A stretch of 64,000 bases of DNA from Paraglaciecola sp. 20A4 (GCF_011378905.1 NZ_WTPY01000019.1:26049-90048), one strand, 5' to 3'. Positions 9,565-20,198 are shown, numbered from the stretch's first letter. The notes: generated from the letters alone by a model not told the origin. Program-made: numbers and translations.

Positions 9565-9969
9565 GTGGAAATAAATCATCTGATTTACTTGGTTATTATT
9601 ATCGCCATCGTGCTATTTATTGGTGTTTGTACGGTGCTGGCAAAGCGTATCGCGGGGTTGCAAGAAAAATGCGAACAACAGCAAATGCATATGGCGGCGT
9701 TACAAGAGCAATTGCTTGTTAATCAACAGGAATTGCAAGAAGTACGAGTGGGTAGTATCGGCATGGGGGACAAAATAAAAGCGTTGGTCACGACGGTTAA
9801 GCAAACTGCCGTTCAGCAGGAACAACTGGCCAATCAAGATCCGCAAAATCGTTTATATCAACAAGCGGCAAAGTTAGTTGCAAGCGGCTACTCGGTTGAA
9901 GATTTAATGCATGAATGCGATATGCCTAAGGCTGAAGCTGAGTTAATTTACAATCTTCATAAGGGGTAA
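9565..9969 (+). CDS. DUF2802 membrane-anchored protein
   Basis: A 134-residue protein starting with GTG. One N-terminal membrane helix (about residues 5-26, LIYLVIIIAIVLFIGVCTVL), a coiled coil (about residues 30-95, Gln/Glu-rich) and a C-terminal helical domain (KLVASGYSVEDLMHECDMPKAEAEL) resembling a helix-turn-helix. This architecture and position after cheW are typical of DUF2802. The family has no assigned function that I can name; location suggests a role near the flagellar pole or chemotaxis array. The ribosome site is weak. Confidence 0.8.
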   Translation: MEINHLIYLVIIIAIVLFIGVCTVLAKRIAGLQEKCEQQQMHMAALQEQLLVNQQELQEVRVGSIGMGDKIKALVTTVKQTAVQQEQLANQDPQNRLYQQAAKLVASGYSVEDLMHECDMPKAEAELIYNLHKG

Positions 9970-10260
9970 TCGTTACCATCTTTTCTTATTTCTATTCGAT
10001 TACCTGAATCGTTTCTCCAATCCGTTTACTGTTTGATTTTTCTCCTTACCTTAAAGGTACTGCTCAGTTAATCGGTGCACTAGATGAAATTCGTTTAACA
10101 TCGTCATTGGCTTTAGCGTATATCTGGCCGTTAAGATACAGCATTCAATAAAGGTATTTGTCTCTTTAATTACTGTGCAATGAGTCAATCTCGCAGTTGG
10201 CAATAATTTTAAATCGGTTGTCGTTTACACATACGTGTAATACCAATATTTTCAAATAGT
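9970..10260. other. Intergenic spacer between the che operon and metA
   Basis: AT-rich, with no convincing ORF or RNA gene and no rho-independent terminator for the che operon. The only structure seen is an imperfect palindrome TTACACATACGTGTAA around 10225-10240, of unknown meaning. Confidence 0.5.
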
Positions 10261-10292
10261 TTACGTTTAGACGTCTAGACGTAAAGATGTTG
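10261..10292 (+). promoter_or_regulatory. Tandem MetJ operator (met boxes) upstream of metA
   Basis: Consecutive 8-mers in register are TTACGTTT (10261), AGACGTCT (10269), AGACGTAA (10277) and AGATGTTG (10285). The second is a perfect match to the enterobacterial met-box consensus AGACGTCT, the third matches 6 of 8, and the flanking boxes are weaker. MetJ binds tandem met boxes cooperatively with S-adenosylmethionine. The array ends at the start of a TTGACA -35 element and lies 56 bases before metA, the expected place for repression. metJ is not in this window. Confidence 0.88.
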
Positions 10293-10319
10293 ACATTTAT
10301 CTCGTTTTGCTCCAGATTT
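10290..10319 (+). promoter_or_regulatory. Likely sigma-70 promoter of metA
   Basis: A perfect -35 TTGACA at 10290-10295 overlaps the last met box. The -10 is poor: AGATTT at 10314-10319 with an 18-base spacer. The overlap with met boxes supports it as the regulated promoter; the exact -10 is uncertain. Confidence 0.5.
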
Positions 10320-10348
10320 AGAGCCTCTCAACACAACTTGGAGCCATT

Positions 10349-11275
10349 ATGCCTATTCGTATTCCTACTGAATTGCCTGCACAAAGCATTTTAAATAGTG
10401 AGAATATTTTTGTGATGGATACCGATCGCGCAGCCATGCAGGACATCCGTCCACTGGAAGTGGGTATCTTGAATTTAATGCCCAACAAGATGGAAACAGA
10501 GGTGCAATTTCTGCGTTTACTGTCAAATACACCACTACAAATCAATGTGGATTTAATTCGCATTGATAATCAAGCGCCAAAGAATACCCCTGAATCCCAC
10601 ATGAAAGCGTTTTATCAAAACTTTGATGATGTCGCTGATAAGCAATACGATGGTTTGATTGTGACTGGCGCGCCATTAGCATTGTTAGATTATGACGATG
10701 TAAAGTATTGGGAGAAAATGAAAGTAGTGCTGGAGTGGGCTCAGCGTCATGTGCAATCCACGCTATTCTCCTGCTGGGCTGCACACGCGGCCTTATATCA
10801 CTTCCATGGAAAAAATCGTAGACTGCGTGACGAAAAGCTCAGCGGAATATTCGCCCATCAGGTGCGGGATGAACATAACGAATTAATGCGCGGTTTTGAT
10901 CCGATTTTTAATGCTCCCCATTCACGCTATGGCGAAATTAGTATCGCTGATTATGAATCTGTGGACGGTTTGAAAGTGCTCGCGAGCTCTGAAAAAACAG
11001 GCGCATATATTGTTGCCTCAGAAGATAAACGCTTAGTGTTTGTTACAGGACACCCAGAATATGCCCCAGACAGTTTAGATCAAGAATACCAGCGAGACAT
11101 CAACGCCGGTTTAGAGGCAATTATTCCCGAAAATTACTATCCTGAAGACGATCCTACACAAGCCCCTATGGTGACTTGGCGAGCTCATGGTAGTTTGCTG
11201 TTTACCAATTGGTTAAACTACTACGTATATCAGAACACGCCTTATGATTTGGCATCATTGTCAAAAAAAGACTAG
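10349..11275 (+). CDS. metA: Homoserine O-succinyltransferase MetA
   Basis: A 308-residue MetA-family enzyme (class I glutamine amidotransferase-like fold). Visible active-site residues, in E. coli-like numbering: Cys142 (LFSCWA), His235 and Glu237 (TGHPEYA), and Lys47 (MPNKMET). It activates homoserine for methionine synthesis. The residue at 111, which separates acetyl-CoA users (Glu) from succinyl-CoA users (Gly in E. coli), is Ala here (TGAPLALL); a small residue favours succinyl-CoA, but this is inference. MetJ boxes lie directly upstream and the split metH follows 33 bases downstream, so it is probably the first gene of a methionine operon. Confidence 0.95.
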   Translation: MPIRIPTELPAQSILNSENIFVMDTDRAAMQDIRPLEVGILNLMPNKMETEVQFLRLLSNTPLQINVDLIRIDNQAPKNTPESHMKAFYQNFDDVADKQYDGLIVTGAPLALLDYDDVKYWEKMKVVLEWAQRHVQSTLFSCWAAHAALYHFHGKNRRLRDEKLSGIFAHQVRDEHNELMRGFDPIFNAPHSRYGEISIADYESVDGLKVLASSEKTGAYIVASEDKRLVFVTGHPEYAPDSLDQEYQRDINAGLEAIIPENYYPEDDPTQAPMVTWRAHGSLLFTNWLNYYVYQNTPYDLASLSKKD

Positions 11276-11308
11276 AACAATTTATTTATCAGTTTTAAAG
11301 GAAATATA

Positions 11309-12367
11309 GTGTCAACAGTATCCTCAGAACAAGCCCTGCACGACGCTGCAAAAAAACGCATTCTTATTTTAGATGGCGCCATGGGAACCATGATCCAAGC
11401 TCATGATTTTCAAGAAGATGATTACCGCGGTGAGCGCTTTATCGATTGGCAAAGCGATGTCAAAGGTAATAATGATTTACTGACTTTGACGCAGCCAGAT
11501 GCGATTTATGATATTCATTGCGCATATCTTGCTGCAGGGGCGGATATTATTGAGACCAACACCTTTAATGCCACTACGATTTCAATGGCTGATTACAATA
11601 TGCAATCTCTTGCCAAGGAGATAAATATAGAGGCAGCAAAATTAGCGCGTAAAGCTGCCGATAAATATTCTGCATTAACACCGGATAAACCGCGTTTTGT
11701 GGCGGGTGTATTAGGGCCGACAAGTCGCACTGCATCAATTTCACCAAATGTGAATGATCCTAGTGAGCGTAACGTAACGTTTGACCAATTAGTCGAGGCA
11801 TATGTAGAAGCAACGCACGGATTGATCGAAGGCGGCGCTGATCTAATCATGATAGAAACGATATTCGACACACTCAATGCAAAAGCTGCAGCTTTTGCCG
11901 TTGATACAGTATTTGAAGCGTTAGGCAAATCCTTACCGGTTATGATTTCAGGTACAATAACCGACGCATCAGGCAGAACGTTATCGGGCCAGACTGCTGA
12001 AGCATTTTATTATTCGATGCGCCATACTAACCCGTTTTCGTTCGGTTTGAATTGCGCGTTAGGCCCTGATTTGTTACGCCAGTATGTAGATGAAGTGGCT
12101 ACTGTAGCTGAGTGTCTGGTTTCAGCGCATCCTAACGCTGGTTTGCCAAATGAGTTTGGTGAGTACGATCTAGAAAGCGATGAAATGGCAGAACATATCC
12201 GTGAATGGGCGCACTCTGGGCTAGTAAATATAGTTGGTGGTTGTTGTGGTTCAACCCCCGAACACATTGCTGCTATCGCAAATGTGGTAGATGGTGTGGC
12301 ACCCCGTGTTATCCCTAAACGCGAGGTCAAACTGCGATTATCGGGACTGGAGCCTTTTGTGCATTAA
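11309..12367 (+). CDS. metH: Methionine synthase, homocysteine-binding part (split MetH, N-terminal module)
   Basis: A 352-residue protein equal to the first domain of cobalamin-dependent methionine synthase. It starts with [11 protein letters not shown] and carries the three zinc ligands: Cys249 (LNCALG) and Cys312-Cys313 (GGCCGS), matching E. coli Cys247/310/311 with an offset of two. It ends at LSGLEPFVH, exactly the hinge that precedes the folate domain in full-length MetH. The remaining domains are encoded by the next gene, in another frame after 92 bases. It presumably works in trans with that protein. It could alternatively act alone as a homocysteine methyltransferase, but its close resemblance to MetH argues against this. 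A GTG start follows AAAGGAAA. Confidence 0.9.
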   Translation: MSTVSSEQALHDAAKKRILILDGAMGTMIQAHDFQEDDYRGERFIDWQSDVKGNNDLLTLTQPDAIYDIHCAYLAAGADIIETNTFNATTISMADYNMQSLAKEINIEAAKLARKAADKYSALTPDKPRFVAGVLGPTSRTASISPNVNDPSERNVTFDQLVEAYVEATHGLIEGGADLIMIETIFDTLNAKAAAFAVDTVFEALGKSLPVMISGTITDASGRTLSGQTAEAFYYSMRHTNPFSFGLNCALGPDLLRQYVDEVATVAECLVSAHPNAGLPNEFGEYDLESDEMAEHIREWAHSGLVNIVGGCCGSTPEHIAAIANVVDGVAPRVIPKREVKLRLSGLEPFVH

Positions 12368-12394
12368 TTTGCAGCCAAAAGACGTAATGATCGC

Positions 12395-12417
12395 GGGTCG
12401 CTTGGTTACCAAGCCCC
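12395..12417 (+). other. Hairpin between the two metH genes
   Basis: GCTTGG (12400-12405), TTA loop, CCAAGC (12409-12414), extendable by GGG/CCC with a two-base bulge. No U-tract follows, so it is not a standard terminator. It could affect the ratio or stability of the two cistrons; this is inference. Confidence 0.4.
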
Positions 12418-12459
12418 GGGAAGTAGTATATGAACAAAATTTAGTAGACTGAGTGACTT

Positions 12460-15084
12460 ATGACCAAAGCAAGTGCATCTTTTATCAATGTCGGCGAGCG
12501 TACCAATGTAACAGGTTCTGCCATGTTCAAGCGCCTAATTCTAGAAGACGATTTTGAAAAAGCGTTAGATGTTGCTCGTCAGCAAGTAGAAAACGGTGCA
12601 CAGATCATCGATATCAACATGGACGAAGCCATGTTGGACTCAGAAGCGGCCATGACTCGCTTCTTAAACTTGATTGCTTCCGAGCCTGATATTTCTCGCG
12701 TGCCCATTATGATTGACTCATCTAAATGGTCAGTTATTGAAGCGGGTTTAAAGTGCGTACAAGGCAAGGCAATAGTTAACTCTATTAGCTTAAAAGAGGG
12801 GGAAGAGAACTTCTTACATCAGGCGAAATTGCTTAAGCGCTATGGAGCAGCTACGGTTGTTATGGCGTTTGATGAAGCAGGTCAAGCAGATACTGAAGAC
12901 CGTAAATTTGAAATTTGTCAGCGCAGCTATCGGCTTTTAACTGAGAAAATCGGTTTTCCACCAGAAGATATTATTTTTGATCCGAATATCTTCGCCGTGG
13001 CGACAGGTATCGAAGAACACAACAACTATGCAGTAGATTTTATTAACGCCACTCGGCGTATTACCCAAGAATTACCTCATGCCCATATATCCGGCGGCTT
13101 ATCGAACGTTTCTTTTTCATTTCGCGGGAATAATCCGGTACGCGAAGCAATGCACTCGGTGTTTTTGTACCATGCTATCAAAGCTGGAATGGACATGGGC
13201 ATCGTTAATGCTGGCCAACTTGAAGTATATGACCAAATCCCAGCGGAGCTCAAAGAAGCGGTTGAGGATGTGATACTCAATCGGAATGCCGAGGCAACAG
13301 ATCGCTTATTAGAACTCGCGCCAAAGTATCAAGGGGATGGTAAGGCCCAAGTTAAAGAAAACCTTGAGTGGCGTCAATTGCCCGTTAATAAGCGTTTAGA
13401 GCATGCACTTGTTCGAGGTATTACCGATTATATTGATGAGGATACTGAACTAGCGCGCCAACAAGCTGAAAAGCCATTACATGTTATCGAAGGTCCGTTA
13501 ATGGATGGCATGAACGTGGTGGGTGATTTATTTGGTGAAGGTAAAATGTTCCTTCCCCAAGTGGTTAAATCAGCTCGGGTTATGAAAAAAGCCGTCGCAT
13601 ATTTAAATCCTTACATTGAAGCTACAAAGGATGTGGGCAGTACTAACGGTAAGATTTTACTGGCGACGGTAAAAGGTGATGTACATGACATCGGTAAGAA
13701 CATTGTGGGTGTGGTTCTGCAATGTAATAACTTTGAAATTATCGATTTAGGTGTAATGGTGCCTTGCGCAAAAATCCTGCAAGTCGCCAAAGACAAAAAT
13801 GTCGACATGATTGGCCTGTCTGGCTTGATTACCCCTTCTCTGGACGAAATGGTCTATGTAGCCAAGGAAATGCAACGCCTAGGTTTAGATTTGCCGCTAC
13901 TCATTGGCGGGGCGACTACATCAAAAGCACACACAGCCGTTAAAATTGAACAAAACTATGACCAACCCGTTGTGTATGTGCCCAATGCCAGTAGAGCGGT
14001 GGGCGTGTGCCAAAAACTTATTTCCAAGGAGCACCGCCCAGCATACGCGGTACAAATATCTAAAGAATATGATGTGGTACGTGAGCAACATGCTCGTAAG
14101 AAACCTCGTAGCCGCCCCGTCAGCCTCGAGAAAGCCCGGGCTAATGGGGCAGACATAGATTGGAGTCAATATACTCCTCCGGTGCCTAAACATTTAGGCG
14201 TGCAAACGGTTTCGGTCGATCTGGCCGATCTGCGCGCGTACATAGACTGGACGCCGTTTTTCTTAACTTGGTCGTTGGCGGGTAAATATCCGCGTATCTT
14301 GCAAGATGAGGTAGTCGGTAAGGAAGCGCAATCGGTATTCAATGACGCTATGGCCTTATTAGACGATCTATGTGCCAATAAAAAACTACAAGCCAAGGGG
14401 GTTGTGGGTATTTTCCCAGCTAATCGAGTTGATGATGATATTGAAGTTTACACTGATGAGCAACGCACAGAGGTGCAAGAAGTGTGTCATCACTTGCGTC
14501 AACAAACCGAGAAGGCTAAAGGTTATAACAATTGTTTAAGTGACTTTATTGCACCAAAATCTTCTCATAAAGCCGACTACTTGGGCGCGTTCGCTGTGAC
14601 CGCTGGTATTGGCGAAGATGAGCTCGCCAACGCGTACATTGCTGATGGCGATGATTATAATGGTATTATGGTCAAAGCACTGGCTGATCGTCTTGCTGAA
14701 GGCTTTGCCGAATACTTACATGAGAAAGTGCGCAAAGATATTTGGGGATTTGCACCAGATGAATCCCTCAGTAATGAAGAATTGATTCGCGAGAAATATC
14801 AAGGTATCAGACCTGCGCCTGGTTATGCTGCTTGTCCTGAGCATACTGAGAAACAAGCTATATGGAACTTGCTCGATGCGCAAAAAAATACCGGTATGAA
14901 ATTGACCGAAAGCTATGCTATGTGGCCAGGAGCGGCAGTGTCAGGTTGGTATTTTTCTCATCCTGAAGCACGTTATTTTGCAGTCGCTCAAATTCAAAGA
15001 GATCAAATGCTTGACTATGCTAAGCGTAAAAACTGGTCTGAGTTAGAAGCTGAAAAATGGCTTGGGCCAAATCTTAATAACTAG
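12460..15084 (+). CDS. metH: Methionine synthase, folate/cobalamin/activation part (split MetH, C-terminal module)
   Basis: An 874-residue protein with the rest of MetH: pterin-binding domain ([38 protein letters not shown]), B12 cap and B12-binding domain with the cobalt ligand motif [10 protein letters not shown] (His409), and the AdoMet-binding reactivation domain ([30 protein letters not shown]). All catalytic landmarks are intact. It transfers methyl from methyltetrahydrofolate through cobalamin to homocysteine held by the partner protein. The ATG at 12460 begins just before the conserved folate domain. Neither half looks decayed, so this appears to be a functional split. Confidence 0.92.
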   Translation: MTKASASFINVGERTNVTGSAMFKRLILEDDFEKALDVARQQVENGAQIIDINMDEAMLDSEAAMTRFLNLIASEPDISRVPIMIDSSKWSVIEAGLKCVQGKAIVNSISLKEGEENFLHQAKLLKRYGAATVVMAFDEAGQADTEDRKFEICQRSYRLLTEKIGFPPEDIIFDPNIFAVATGIEEHNNYAVDFINATRRITQELPHAHISGGLSNVSFSFRGNNPVREAMHSVFLYHAIKAGMDMGIVNAGQLEVYDQIPAELKEAVEDVILNRNAEATDRLLELAPKYQGDGKAQVKENLEWRQLPVNKRLEHALVRGITDYIDEDTELARQQAEKPLHVIEGPLMDGMNVVGDLFGEGKMFLPQVVKSARVMKKAVAYLNPYIEATKDVGSTNGKILLATVKGDVHDIGKNIVGVVLQCNNFEIIDLGVMVPCAKILQVAKDKNVDMIGLSGLITPSLDEMVYVAKEMQRLGLDLPLLIGGATTSKAHTAVKIEQNYDQPVVYVPNASRAVGVCQKLISKEHRPAYAVQISKEYDVVREQHARKKPRSRPVSLEKARANGADIDWSQYTPPVPKHLGVQTVSVDLADLRAYIDWTPFFLTWSLAGKYPRILQDEVVGKEAQSVFNDAMALLDDLCANKKLQAKGVVGIFPANRVDDDIEVYTDEQRTEVQEVCHHLRQQTEKAKGYNNCLSDFIAPKSSHKADYLGAFAVTAGIGEDELANAYIADGDDYNGIMVKALADRLAEGFAEYLHEKVRKDIWGFAPDESLSNEELIREKYQGIRPAPGYAACPEHTEKQAIWNLLDAQKNTGMKLTESYAMWPGAAVSGWYFSHPEARYFAVAQIQRDQMLDYAKRKNWSELEAEKWLGPNLNN

Positions 15085-15160
15085 TATTGCAGCTGGTATC
15101 GCGACAAACATAAATTGGAAAGCGCAAGTTTAACCACACAAAGTGAAAGCACAAATAACC

Positions 15161-15748
15161 ATGAGTGATAAACGTTTTAGCCCATCATGTGAAAATAACC
15201 GAATGCCTATTTTAGCGGTATTAAAAGAAGTACTGATTGATTGCACACATTTGCTCGAAATAGGCTCTGGTACTGGACAACATGCTGCTTATTTTGCTCC
15301 TGAATTAGCCCATTTATGTTGGCAAACGAGCGATCTGACGGTCAATCATCCCAGTATTCAGGCGTGGCTTGCGCATACAAATGCAACTAATATCCGTCAA
15401 CCTTTGGCATTTCAAATCGGTTTGGATAAATGGCCTGGGCAGGTTGTCGATAGCGTATATACGGCTAATACTACGCATATCATGCAGCCCCATGAAGCGC
15501 AAAATATGATGGGACTAGTAGCGAACAATTTACCTTCAGGGGGCGTGTTTTGTCAGTATGGTCCGTTTACGGTTGATAACGCATTTACGAGCGAAAGTAA
15601 CTTAGCTTTTAATCAGCATTTATTGAATGAGGGATGCGGCGGTATTCGCGATATCGACGAATTAGCAGGTTGGGCTAAGGGACTTTCTCTTACTGAAATG
15701 CGCCCAATGCCAGCCAATAATTTTATGTTGATTTGGCGCAAACCATAA
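15161..15748 (+). CDS. DUF938 family class I SAM-dependent methyltransferase
   Basis: A 195-residue protein with the SAM-binding glycine motif LLEIGSGTGQHAAYF and the DUF938 opening FSPSCENNRMPIL. The ATG at 15161 is chosen because family members begin close to MxDKxFSxxCENN; an in-frame GTG at 15143 would add six residues, and neither has a clear ribosome site. Substrate unknown. It follows metH by 76 bases and could be co-transcribed. Confidence 0.85.
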   Translation: MSDKRFSPSCENNRMPILAVLKEVLIDCTHLLEIGSGTGQHAAYFAPELAHLCWQTSDLTVNHPSIQAWLAHTNATNIRQPLAFQIGLDKWPGQVVDSVYTANTTHIMQPHEAQNMMGLVANNLPSGGVFCQYGPFTVDNAFTSESNLAFNQHLLNEGCGGIRDIDELAGWAKGLSLTEMRPMPANNFMLIWRKP

Positions 15749-15822
15749 CGCTGAACATTGCTGTTCACAGCATGCTACCTTCCATATAAAACGCCTTTGC
15801 GTTATCACTACAATATAGTGTT

Positions 15823-16980
15823 CTACTCTTGTGTTGGGGCTTTAAACGGTAACAGTTCAGATGCGTTTGCTTTATAAGATTGTATATTAATATCTTCTTG
15901 GCGCAGAAAACGCCGAACTCCATCATGAAAAGCAGGTTCTGCTAACCAATGATTTGAATAGCAATAGACAGGTTCAAAACCACGCAATATTTTGTGTTCA
16001 CCCTGGGTACCTGGATTGAAAGTACTGATATTGTGCTCTATGCAAAACTCAATACCTTGATAATAACAACATTCATAATGTAGATTGCTTATGTCTTCCA
16101 GCGCTCCCCAATAACGACCATAGAGTTGTTTATCGTCGAACATATAAAATGCGCTCGCTAAGGGAATATCATTACGTGAGGCGATAACAAGCAATATATT
16201 GCGATCCATTGAATGATAAAGTCGGGTAAAGAAATCTCGATTTAGGTATCCCTTGTGGCCACTGCGTTTCAAATACGTTTGCTGATAGCACTGATAAAAA
16301 AAGTCCATATGTTCAGCAGTGATTTTTTCACCATAAATTCGCTCAATCTGCACGCCCTGTTCGTATACTTTACGCCGTTCGTTGCGAATCGTTTTACGGC
16401 GCCTTGATGTGAGGGTCGCGCAAAAGTCGTCGTAATCTTGATAATTGCGATTAAACCATTGAAACTGAACGGCCCGTCGCATCAAATGCTGCTGTTGATT
16501 TAACGCCTCACTTAGTGATTCTGGTACAAATAACCAATGCATAGAGGACAGTCCGTTTTGTTTAGCGTGCTTCTGAATAGCGTTACATAGTTGGGGGAGC
16601 AATTGCCCTTGGTCGACATCTTTTTTCAACATTAAGCGCGCCCCTGGAACGGGTGTAAAGGGGATAGCGCAAACCAATTTAGGGTAATAATTCAGACCGT
16701 GTTCGCTATATGAATTGGCCCACGCGAAGTCAAATACATATTCGCCATAACTATGATTTTTGATGTACAAGGGTAGAATGCCTACCAACGTGTCGTTCTG
16801 ATATATGGTGAGATGCTGTGGGTGCCAACCTGTTTGTGGTTCAACCGAATGTGAACGCTCGAGCGCTTGAATAAAGGCGTATTGATGAAACGGATCACAT
16901 TGATATGCCAGCGCATGCCAACTATCTCTGTCGATTTGCCCTATGGCGCTTAGAAACTTAAAATTAAACATTTGGCGCAT
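15823..16980 (-). CDS. PF04339-type (COG3146) GNAT/FemAB-like acyltransferase
   Basis: A 385-residue protein resembling the family annotated as peptidoglycan-biosynthesis-like or GNAT protein of COG3146. Typical segments are FHQYAFIQALE at the N-terminus, GARLMLK, WFNRNYQDYDDFCATLTSRRRKTIRNERRK in the middle and YCYSNHWLAEPAF near the end. The substrate is unknown; these proteins look like two linked GNAT folds, as in FemAB transferases. Divergent from recX with 44 bases between, so the two may share a promoter region. Convergent with the DUF938 gene. Confidence 0.8.
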   Translation of the reverse strand: MRQMFNFKFLSAIGQIDRDSWHALAYQCDPFHQYAFIQALERSHSVEPQTGWHPQHLTIYQNDTLVGILPLYIKNHSYGEYVFDFAWANSYSEHGLNYYPKLVCAIPFTPVPGARLMLKKDVDQGQLLPQLCNAIQKHAKQNGLSSMHWLFVPESLSEALNQQQHLMRRAVQFQWFNRNYQDYDDFCATLTSRRRKTIRNERRKVYEQGVQIERIYGEKITAEHMDFFYQCYQQTYLKRSGHKGYLNRDFFTRLYHSMDRNILLVIASRNDIPLASAFYMFDDKQLYGRYWGALEDISNLHYECCYYQGIEFCIEHNISTFNPGTQGEHKILRGFEPVYCYSNHWLAEPAFHDGVRRFLRQEDINIQSYKANASELLPFKAPTQE

Positions 16981-17024
16981 AACACTCTACAGGACCCTTA
17001 GATTGGGAGATTATATTACCTGAT

Positions 17025-17474
17025 ATGACAGATAACGATAGCAAGAACATTAAATATAGTATTACCAAATATTTATCTATGCGCGAGCATGGTTACCGTG
17101 AATTATTAAAAAAGTTATTAGCAAAGGGTTACGACAAGGCTCTTTGTGAAGCACGCATAAAACAGTTTAGTGACGCAGATATTCAAAGTGACTTACGTTT
17201 TGCTGAAATGATCGTTCGAAGTCGAGTGGCTAAGGGAGTAGGTGAACAACGCATTCGCAATGAACTGATTCAACATGAAGTGGCTCGCGAATTAATTGAA
17301 CGGGCTATTGTTGAACAAGAAATTGATTGGGATGCATTGATATTGCAAGTAGCGTTTAAAAAATTTGGTCGTAAACCAGCAAAGGATTGGCATGAGCAGC
17401 AAAAACGTAACCGTTTTTTGCTGTATCGAGGGTTTAGTCACGAGCAAATTAATGCAGTGCAAAGCCGTTCCTAA
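17025..17474 (+). CDS. recX: Regulatory protein RecX
   Basis: A 149-residue protein with the three-helix repeats of RecX (YLSMREHGYRELLKKLLAKGY, RVAKGVGEQRIRNELIQHEV, FGRKPAKDWHEQQKRNRFLLYRGFS). RecX inhibits RecA filaments and recombinase activity. It stands immediately before alaS as usual, but recA is not upstream; a divergent acyltransferase gene is there instead. A hairpin with a short T run follows. Confidence 0.9.
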   Translation: MTDNDSKNIKYSITKYLSMREHGYRELLKKLLAKGYDKALCEARIKQFSDADIQSDLRFAEMIVRSRVAKGVGEQRIRNELIQHEVARELIERAIVEQEIDWDALILQVAFKKFGRKPAKDWHEQQKRNRFLLYRGFSHEQINAVQSRS

Positions 17475-17540
17475 GTGCAGTGAAGTCACTTAACAAGTCA
17501 GCAGAAAACATGCTATCGTTGCTAACTAATTAATAGTTAG

Positions 17541-17564
17541 AAATGGCCATTTGAGGCCATTTTT
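17541..17564 (+). terminator. Rho-independent terminator after recX
   Basis: AAATGGCC (17541-17548), six-base loop, GGCCATTT (17555-17562) and a short T run. It ends 36 bases before alaS, so alaS expression would need a promoter within or after it, or readthrough. Confidence 0.65.
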
Positions 17565-17600
17565 ACCCTCAAATCAATAAATGTTGTTTCAGGATCATCA

Positions 17601-20198
17601 ATGAGTAAGAGCACAGCGCAAATTCGGCAAACCTTTTTAAACTTTTTCGCTGATAAAGGGCATCAAAAAGTTTCTAGTTCGTCTCTGGTTCCAAGTGACG
17701 ATCCCACTCTGTTATTTACCAACGCAGGAATGAACCAATTTAAAGACGTTTTTCTGGGCACCGAACAACGGAAATACACACGGGCTGTTTCTTCTCAGCG
17801 TTGTGTTCGAGCCGGTGGTAAACATAACGATTTAGAAAACGTTGGCTATACCGCGCGTCACCACACATTTTTTGAAATGCTCGGTAATTTTAGTTTTGGA
17901 GATTATTTTAAAAAAGAAGCTATCGGCTACGCATGGGCGTTTTTGACTGAAGAATTAAAGTTACCCAAAGATAAATTATTGGTGACCATCTACTCAGAGG
18001 ACGATGAAGCATTTGATATTTGGCATAATGATATTGGTATTTCCAAAGAGAAGATTATCCGTATTGCCACTTCAGACAATTTTTGGTCGATGGGTGATAC
18101 AGGCCCTTGTGGACCATGTTCTGAGATTTTTTACGATCACGGTGAACATATTTGGGGGGGACCTCCAGGTTCACCTGAAGAAGATGGTGATCGCTTTATC
18201 GAAATATGGAATTTAGTTTTCATGCAGTTCAATCGTCAAGCTAATGGCGATATGCAGCCGTTACCTAAGCCATCTATTGATACAGGCATGGGATTAGAAC
18301 GTATATCAGCTATTTTACAGAATGTGCATAGCAACTATGAAATTGATATCTTTCAAAATTTGATTAAGGCCACTGCAGATTTAGTTGGAACGACAAGTCT
18401 TGAAGACAAATCTTTACGTGTAGTCGCAGACCATATTCGCTCTTGTAGCTTTTTAATTTCTGATGGCGTGATGCCATCAAATGAAGGTCGTGGTTACGTA
18501 TTACGCCGTATCATTCGCCGTGCTGTTCGCCACGGAAATAAACTCGGCGCTCAAGGTGTATTTTTTTACAAATTAGTGGCCGCCTTGGCCGAACAGATGG
18601 GGGATGCTTACCCTGAGTTGATTGAACAGCGAGCGTCTATAGAGAAAGTGCTGCGCATCGAAGAAGAACAGTTCTCGCGTACACTTGAGCGTGGCATGCT
18701 TATTCTAAATGATGCCCTAGCAGATCTTGAGGGTAAGGTAGTGCCAGGTGAAGTGGTATTTAAACTTTATGATACATATGGCTTTCCAGCTGATTTAACC
18801 AATGATGTTGCCCGGGAAAAGGGTCTGAAAATTGACGAAGAAGGCTTTGAGCAAGCAATGGCTCAACAGCGAAAGCGAGCTCAAAAAGCCAGTCAGTTCG
18901 ATGTCGATTACAACGAACAATTACGCAGCGAGCAAGAATCTGTATTTGTCGGCTACGAACACGAAGATAATGCGGCTCTAGTGCGCGAAATATTCTTTCA
19001 AGGGGAGTCTGTCAATGAGCTAGCTCCAGATGCAACTGGTACCATTATTCTTGATGAAACATCATTTTATGCTGAGTCGGGTGGTCAAGCTGGTGATACA
19101 GGGGTGCTAGTTACTGATAAAGGGGGATTCAACGTAACCGATACTGTGAAACTCGGTAAGGCGATCGCGCATAAAGGGGTGGCAACAAGTACCATACGCG
19201 TTGGAGATAAAGTCGAAGCTAAAGTTGATTGTGCTAGACGTCAGGCTATTAAACTTAACCACAGCGCCACGCATTTGATGCACGCTGCGCTGAAATCTAT
19301 ATTGGGCGACCACGTTAATCAGAAAGGTTCATTGGTGCAACCTGAGCGCTTACGATTTGATTTCTCTCATTTTGAAGCTCTTACGAAGAAAGAAATCTTA
19401 GCAACCGAAACGATGGTTAACGAACAAATTCTTGCTAACCATGCATTACAAACGCGTCTAATGGGACTAGAGCAAGCAAAAGAGGCCGGTGCAATGGCTT
19501 TGTTTGGTGAAAAGTACGATGACGATGTGCGAGTGGTGTCGATGGGCGATTTTTCTATGGAATTGTGTGGCGGCACGCATGTTACGCGTACAGGTGATAT
19601 CGGTCTATTCAAGATTATTTCTGAAAGTGGCATCGCTTCAGGCGTAAGACGAATCGAAGCGGTTACTGGGTTAATGGCTTTACAACATGTACAACAGCAA
19701 GCTAGCGAACTAAGCTCCCTCAGTGGTGTCTTAAAAACAGACGTGAGTAACGTGGGAGAGCGAGTAGCGCAGCTTATCGAGCAAACAAAGACACTTGAAA
19801 AAGAAGTGACTCGTCTCAAACAGGACATTGCTAATAGTGCTGGAAATGATCTTTTATCTCAGGTTAACGAAATAAAAGGGGTAAAAGTCTTGTCTTATCA
19901 TGTACAAGGCATTGAAAGTGGCGCATTACGCTCCATGATAGATGATCTGAAAAACCAAATCGGTAGCGGCATCATTTTATTAGGTGTTGCCAATAACGAT
20001 AAGGTGAGTCTAATCGCAGGTGTGACGAAAGACTTAACTCAAAAAGTGAAAGCTGGTGAGTTGGTTAATTTTGTTGCCCAGCAGGTGGGTGGAAAAGGTG
20101 GTGGACGCCCTGATATGGCCCAAGCTGGTGGCTCTCAACCAGAAAATTTAGACCAAGCAATTGCTTCTGTTGAAGGTTGGTTACAAGACAGACTATAA
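17601..20198 (+). CDS. alaS: Alanyl-tRNA synthetase
   Basis: An 865-residue AlaRS with class II catalytic core ([35 protein letters not shown]), an editing domain with zinc motif HSATHLMH and CGGTHV (about residues 560-660), and a C-terminal oligomerisation/DHHA1 domain ending [12 protein letters not shown]. It charges tRNA-Ala and clears Ser/Gly mischarging. Full length. The recX-alaS-csrA-tRNA order is the same as in many gammaproteobacteria. Confidence 0.97.
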   Translation: MSKSTAQIRQTFLNFFADKGHQKVSSSSLVPSDDPTLLFTNAGMNQFKDVFLGTEQRKYTRAVSSQRCVRAGGKHNDLENVGYTARHHTFFEMLGNFSFGDYFKKEAIGYAWAFLTEELKLPKDKLLVTIYSEDDEAFDIWHNDIGISKEKIIRIATSDNFWSMGDTGPCGPCSEIFYDHGEHIWGGPPGSPEEDGDRFIEIWNLVFMQFNRQANGDMQPLPKPSIDTGMGLERISAILQNVHSNYEIDIFQNLIKATADLVGTTSLEDKSLRVVADHIRSCSFLISDGVMPSNEGRGYVLRRIIRRAVRHGNKLGAQGVFFYKLVAALAEQMGDAYPELIEQRASIEKVLRIEEEQFSRTLERGMLILNDALADLEGKVVPGEVVFKLYDTYGFPADLTNDVAREKGLKIDEEGFEQAMAQQRKRAQKASQFDVDYNEQLRSEQESVFVGYEHEDNAALVREIFFQGESVNELAPDATGTIILDETSFYAESGGQAGDTGVLVTDKGGFNVTDTVKLGKAIAHKGVATSTIRVGDKVEAKVDCARRQAIKLNHSATHLMHAALKSILGDHVNQKGSLVQPERLRFDFSHFEALTKKEILATETMVNEQILANHALQTRLMGLEQAKEAGAMALFGEKYDDDVRVVSMGDFSMELCGGTHVTRTGDIGLFKIISESGIASGVRRIEAVTGLMALQHVQQQASELSSLSGVLKTDVSNVGERVAQLIEQTKTLEKEVTRLKQDIANSAGNDLLSQVNEIKGVKVLSYHVQGIESGALRSMIDDLKNQIGSGIILLGVANNDKVSLIAGVTKDLTQKVKAGELVNFVAQQVGGKGGGRPDMAQAGGSQPENLDQAIASVEGWLQDRL

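Noticed and set aside
12368..12459. metH break as a simple sequencing frameshift
   Set aside because: A single indel cannot explain it: there is a 92-base insert with stop, new start and hairpin at the hinge, and no conserved MetH residues are encoded there.
19367..19828. A 153-residue minus-strand ORF
   Set aside because: Antisense to the alaS editing domain; composition is that of a mirrored frame.
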